This document shows positions 60,241-64,000 of a stretch of 64,000 nucleotides of DNA, piece after piece. The position numbers were made by a program, and so were the translations under genes. Position 1 is the stretch's first letter, and the number at the start of each line of letters is the position of its first letter. The notes under the pieces were generated by a model. It saw only the letters and a list, made by a program, of their open reading frames with translations. It was not told where the DNA came from and did no database searches. Where the stretch lies: NCBI GenBank assembly GCA_013824865.1, contig PNON01000002.1:38609-102608 (forward strand), given 5' to 3'. The stretch comes from Anaerolinea sp. (GTDB lineage Bacteria > Chloroflexota > Anaerolineae > Anaerolineales > Anaerolineaceae).

Positions 60241-60250
60241 CAGAATTTCC

Positions 60251-61381
60251 ATGACCAACCTAACCGCTGAAATCGTTGAAGCTTTAACAAATCATCATCA
60301 CCTTGCCCTGGCCACCATTGTGAGCCGAAATGGGTCAGCGCCACGCACAGCCGGCGCGCGGATGGTTATCCGCGTAGATGGCACTATCTCCGGCACCATC
60401 GGTGGGGGATTGCTCGAAGCACAATGCATAGAGATCGCGGCTGATGTGTTCCGTACCCATGCAGCTGTTTTAATAGAGTTCCATCTGACTGGAAAGGATG
60501 CCGCCGGAAGCGACATGATTTGCGGCGGCATCCAGGAAGCCCTGATCGAGTTCCTGGATGCAGAGGATGCAGATCTGCTAACGTCATTCCAGGCAGCCCT
60601 GCATTATGAGCAGACCCGTCAGCGCGGCTGGTGGATCATCCAACTGCCCATTAGTGGGGAAGATTCCACCCGACTGCCACGCTGGTTCGCCGGTGCGGAT
60701 GGCAGCATCACTGCCCGCGCTGGTTTAAATATAGGTACAACCATCCAGTTACCATCAGGACAACTACTCACATCGCTTAATGGCCAACCGCCTTATATCC
60801 TGATAGAGGTGGATAAGGCTATCTCCCACGTGGACCTGCCCCATGAACCGCAGGTGTTCACTGTCGGTATCAAACGCATCTATGTTGAACCCCTCAGCCA
60901 CTATGGGACAGTATATATCTTTGGAGCCGGGCATGTTTCCCAGAAGCTGGCTTTACTCACCAGCATGGTAGGCTTCCGCACTGTTGTGCTGGATGATCGG
61001 GCTGAGTTTGCCAATCAGAAACGCTTCCCAACCGCGCACGAGATCGTAGTTCTCAGGGAAAATCAGGATGCTCTGCGGGAGATCATCCTGGATCCAGACA
61101 GTTATATCGTCATAGTCACCAGAGGACACGTGCACGACAAGGTTATCCTTCAGCAGGCGTTGGAGACAAACGCGGTGTACATCGGCATGATCGGCAGCAA
61201 ACGCAAGCGCGAAGAGATCTACCGCGCGCTGGAACATCAGGGGATAAGCAGGGAGCGACTGGCGCAGGTCCACTCACCCATCGGGCTGCCCATCGAATCT
61301 GAAAGCCCGGAGGAGATCGCGGTGAGCATCACCGCTGAGCTGATCCAATCCAGGGCCAGGTACATCGCCAGAAAAAGTTAA
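60251..61381 (+). CDS. XdhC/CoxI family protein
   Basis: ATG 60251; LATIVSRNGSAPRTAGARMVIRVDGTISGTIGGGLLEAQ; IFGAGHVSQKLALLTSMVGFRTVVLDDR; YIGMIGSKRKREEIY. Confidence 0.92.
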   Translation: MTNLTAEIVEALTNHHHLALATIVSRNGSAPRTAGARMVIRVDGTISGTIGGGLLEAQCIEIAADVFRTHAAVLIEFHLTGKDAAGSDMICGGIQEALIEFLDAEDADLLTSFQAALHYEQTRQRGWWIIQLPISGEDSTRLPRWFAGADGSITARAGLNIGTTIQLPSGQLLTSLNGQPPYILIEVDKAISHVDLPHEPQVFTVGIKRIYVEPLSHYGTVYIFGAGHVSQKLALLTSMVGFRTVVLDDRAEFANQKRFPTAHEIVVLRENQDALREIILDPDSYIVIVTRGHVHDKVILQQALETNAVYIGMIGSKRKREEIYRALEHQGISRERLAQVHSPIGLPIESESPEEIAVSITAELIQSRARYIARKS

Positions 61382-61468
61382 GCACGCCCCTTTCATTCAA
61401 CTGCTATTGAAATTCCTTCCCGTTTTCCTATAATGAAGTAAAGCGTTATCCTGTTGATGGAGGAGAAA

Positions 61469-62452
61469 ATGATCAAGCATTTTGTGCGGTTTGGTTTTCT
61501 TATGGCTATAATCAGCCTGGCGGTGATCAGTTGCGGCTTGCCCGGCATGGAAGAAGCCAAGACAATGCTGACCGAGCTGCCAGCCCTGACCACCCAGATG
61601 GCTCCTTCCATGCCAGATATTGAAACCCTGCTACCGGATGAAATGAAGGACCAGATTAAGACTGTTTTTCCAGAAAGTCCGGTTAGGGTGCCTGAAGGAG
61701 ATATCATCACGCTATGGGCAGCCAGCGCCACAGCCAGTTCCTCTTATGGTTCCGTAGACTGGTCTGCTGACCAGGCATTGATGGCACCGGATACTGAAGG
61801 GTGCGGGGACAAAGTGACCGCCTGGGCATCGCAGGCCAGCAATACCGTGGAGTGGTTGGAGCTTTCTTACGCGGTACCCATTTATCTGACCCGCATTACC
61901 ATTTACGAAACCTACAACCCGGGTCAGATCGTGAATGTGGAGGTGATCGAGCCTAACGGTTCCGTCCACTCTGTGTATTCAGCCGCCCCTGTGGATTTGC
62001 GGGACACTTGCCCGCATCAGATCGTTGTTTCCTGGGATACTCCGCTGAATTATCCGGCAGAAAAGGTGCGCGTGACGGTGTATCAATCCGTGCTGGGTAT
62101 AGGCTGGGCTGAGATCGACTCAGTGGAAGTGCAGGGCATCCAGGTGTTAAATCTTTATCCTGGCGAAGACAACTCTGATACACCGGATGACGACATGCCC
62201 ATTTCCACGGATGCTTCCATCATCACCAGATCTAAGGATATCATCACTTACAGTACCAGCATGACCCCCGAGGAAGTGATGCAATTCTACCGGGATGAAA
62301 TGTCCCGGGCGGGATTCACTGAGAACACCAGGCTGACGGTTGAGTTTGCTGGCGGCTTCAGCATGGTATTTAACAAGCCGGGCAGCAGTGACACCATCGT
62401 CCAGGCCTCCGGCGTGGGGGGGAAGGTGATTGTGGTCATCCGCCACGAATAA
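61469..62452 (+). CDS. Lipoprotein with discoidin-like (F5/8C-like) domain
   Basis: Lipobox VISC; ASATASSSYGSVDWSADQALMAPDTEGCGDKVTAWASQASNTVEWLELSYAVPIYLTRITIYETYNPG. Confidence 0.75.
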   Translation: MIKHFVRFGFLMAIISLAVISCGLPGMEEAKTMLTELPALTTQMAPSMPDIETLLPDEMKDQIKTVFPESPVRVPEGDIITLWAASATASSSYGSVDWSADQALMAPDTEGCGDKVTAWASQASNTVEWLELSYAVPIYLTRITIYETYNPGQIVNVEVIEPNGSVHSVYSAAPVDLRDTCPHQIVVSWDTPLNYPAEKVRVTVYQSVLGIGWAEIDSVEVQGIQVLNLYPGEDNSDTPDDDMPISTDASIITRSKDIITYSTSMTPEEVMQFYRDEMSRAGFTENTRLTVEFAGGFSMVFNKPGSSDTIVQASGVGGKVIVVIRHE

Positions 62453-62597
62453 CCAAGCCCCAATTTCTAAAAAATAACCAGCCCGCAGGCGGTTCCTCTT
62501 AGCTGTACCACCCGCGTGCTAACTTTTACAAACAATATTTACGCCATGGTAAGCTGACTGCTACCATAATTGCCTGAAACACGAGTAACTCGGTTGA

Positions 62598-63104
62598 CTA
62601 AAAAGACTGAATGATTACGGAAGCAGCACCTATGCTTCCCGCACACAAAGCTATGACCATAAAGACGATACCCAGAATCATCATCACCCTGGAAGATTTG
62701 GCTTCCCGGATCAGCACTGCTTCCTTGGGATCGTTCGGGTTGTAATAAACCGGCACAGATGCCCCCACAGGAAATCGCGCAATCACCTCCTGAGCGGATT
62801 TAGCTGAACTTGATTCGGTGGCACCAAAAGCCAGTTTCTTGCTTTCGTACGGCGTGCCGATCACATTGTATGTGTAATGAACATCAGCCCGATAGGTGGT
62901 GCGGCGGTAATGGTCTTCATCATAGGATACATTCTCAATGATTTTGCTTTCCGTCACAGTTCCTACAGCGGATGGCCATGAGCTGCTGGCTTCGGCTTTT
63001 TTCTTGTCCCGGATGGATTTAAGGATTAACACCAACCCGATAATAAAGAAAAGGCCCACAAAACAACCCCCGATCAACGGTCCGATCCAATTAAGATTGT
63101 CCAT
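62598..63104 (-). CDS. DUF3592-like membrane protein
   Basis: ATG 63104; two TM segments; SWPSAVGTVTESKIIENVSYDEDHYRRTTYRADVHYTYNVIGTPYESKKLAFG...FPVGASVPVYYNPNDPKEAVL. Confidence 0.85.
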   Translation of the reverse strand: MDNLNWIGPLIGGCFVGLFFIIGLVLILKSIRDKKKAEASSSWPSAVGTVTESKIIENVSYDEDHYRRTTYRADVHYTYNVIGTPYESKKLAFGATESSSAKSAQEVIARFPVGASVPVYYNPNDPKEAVLIREAKSSRVMMILGIVFMVIALCAGSIGAASVIIQSF

Positions 63105-63175
63105 AACATCCTCCTTAATGTTTACATATATATTACAACAGGGGATGAAGATGAGCAAATAATTCTGGTATGAAT

Positions 63176-64000
63176 CTACATCTCTTCCTGCTCAGCGATT
63201 TCTTCCAGGGAACGGCCGGTGGTTTCCTGCTTCAAGCCAGCCAGCACCGCCATGGTTGTTATGGGTGCCCCCGCCAGGAGCGCGAAGATGGCTATCAGAC
63301 CCCCACCAGCCTGCATCACCAGGCCAACTACCAGTGGCGCTAACACTCCGCCCAGCCTGCCAATGCCAGATGCCCAGCCATTGGCTCTCGCGCGGATGCT
63401 GGTGGGATACAGTTCGGTGGTGAATGGATGCCCCAATCCCATGGACATGCCATTGAACAGCATAATGAGAAAACCAACCAGCATCACCCACCAAGCTGCG
63501 CTAAACAACGGGAAAAGTATGGCAGCCAACCCCACCAATCCCTGCGAGAGGATGAGCAGATTTCGGCGGCTGTGTCGATCCGCCAGGTAGGCGACCAGGA
63601 ATGTGCCCGGCAACTGACCCAGGCTGATGAACAGGGTGATCAGATAGGAGCGGGAGACGGAGGTATCTCCCCCGGAAAGCAGGGTCGGCAGCCACACATA
63701 TACGCCCTGGTAGAGGAAGTTGAGCGCCATCCATAAGATCCACAACGAGGCTGTGATCCGCGCGAATTTGCGTGACCACAGGCTGACCGGGGTATCCTGC
63801 ACTTGCCCGTTGGCCGGGGATACAGCTATGACAACAGGAGCCATCAGATCTTCCTCCAGGTGAATAAGGCTGTTTTCCCGATTCAGCTGTTCGGTGTGGC
63901 CTTTATGGGACAGGTAGCGCAGGGATTCGGGTAGCAGCAGATGCACCAGCAAGCCTGAAAGCCCTGCCAGCGCGCCAAAAAGCAATGCCAGACGCCATCC
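63176..64000 (-). CDS. MFS transporter, 5' end beyond window edge
   Basis: Frame stays open to 64000 (..WRLALLFGALAGLSGLLVHLLLPESLRYL); VAYLADRHSRRNLLILSQG; TELYPTSIRARANGWASGIGRLGGVLAPLVVG. Confidence 0.9.
   Translation of the reverse strand, partial: GWRLALLFGALAGLSGLLVHLLLPESLRYLSHKGHTEQLNRENSLIHLEEDLMAPVVIAVSPANGQVQDTPVSLWSRKFARITASLWILWMALNFLYQGVYVWLPTLLSGGDTSVSRSYLITLFISLGQLPGTFLVAYLADRHSRRNLLILSQGLVGLAAILFPLFSAAWWVMLVGFLIMLFNGMSMGLGHPFTTELYPTSIRARANGWASGIGRLGGVLAPLVVGLVMQAGGGLIAIFALLAGAPITTMAVLAGLKQETTGRSLEEIAEQEEM

Noticed and set aside
1-64000. CRISPR arrays, prophage, transposons, restriction or toxin-antitoxin systems
   Set aside because: No regularly spaced repeats, integrases, transposases, nuclease or TA signatures recognised in any frame.

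Overview
By gene content this looks like a chromosomal window from a Chloroflexota (Anaerolineae-like) bacterium; that placement is an inference. It is mostly housekeeping and transport genes: infC-rpmI-rplT-rRNA methyltransferase, trxA, murJ, rimO, rodZ-like, rplI, uvrA, methylmalonyl-CoA epimerase/mutase, a Tad-like trio, a metal ABC importer, queG and a queuosine-precursor transporter, a BMP-type nucleoside importer, trmD, lysS, greA, TerC, an ECF sigma/anti-sigma pair, metK and xdhC. There is also a large set of lipoproteins with Thr/Pro-rich linkers and NBR1-Ig-like, SH3b-like, LysM or discoidin-like domains. RNA features are one tRNA-Lys(TTT), an SAM-I (S-box) riboswitch with a full terminator/antiterminator platform upstream of metK, and an unassigned structured RNA (about 47120-47272) with its own sigma70-like promoter and intrinsic terminator. 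Features missing from the ORF track include a probable AUC start codon for infC, a 40-aa membrane micro-ORF (59325-59447), two decayed genes (DUF711-like remnant at 4951-5221; YbjQ/UPF0145-like remnant at 45916-46104) and an intergenic palindromic repeat (25472-25536). I saw no CRISPR array, transposase, prophage or defence island. The strongest candidate for something undescribed is the structured RNA near 47.1-47.3 kb. All calls were made by eye, with no searches run.
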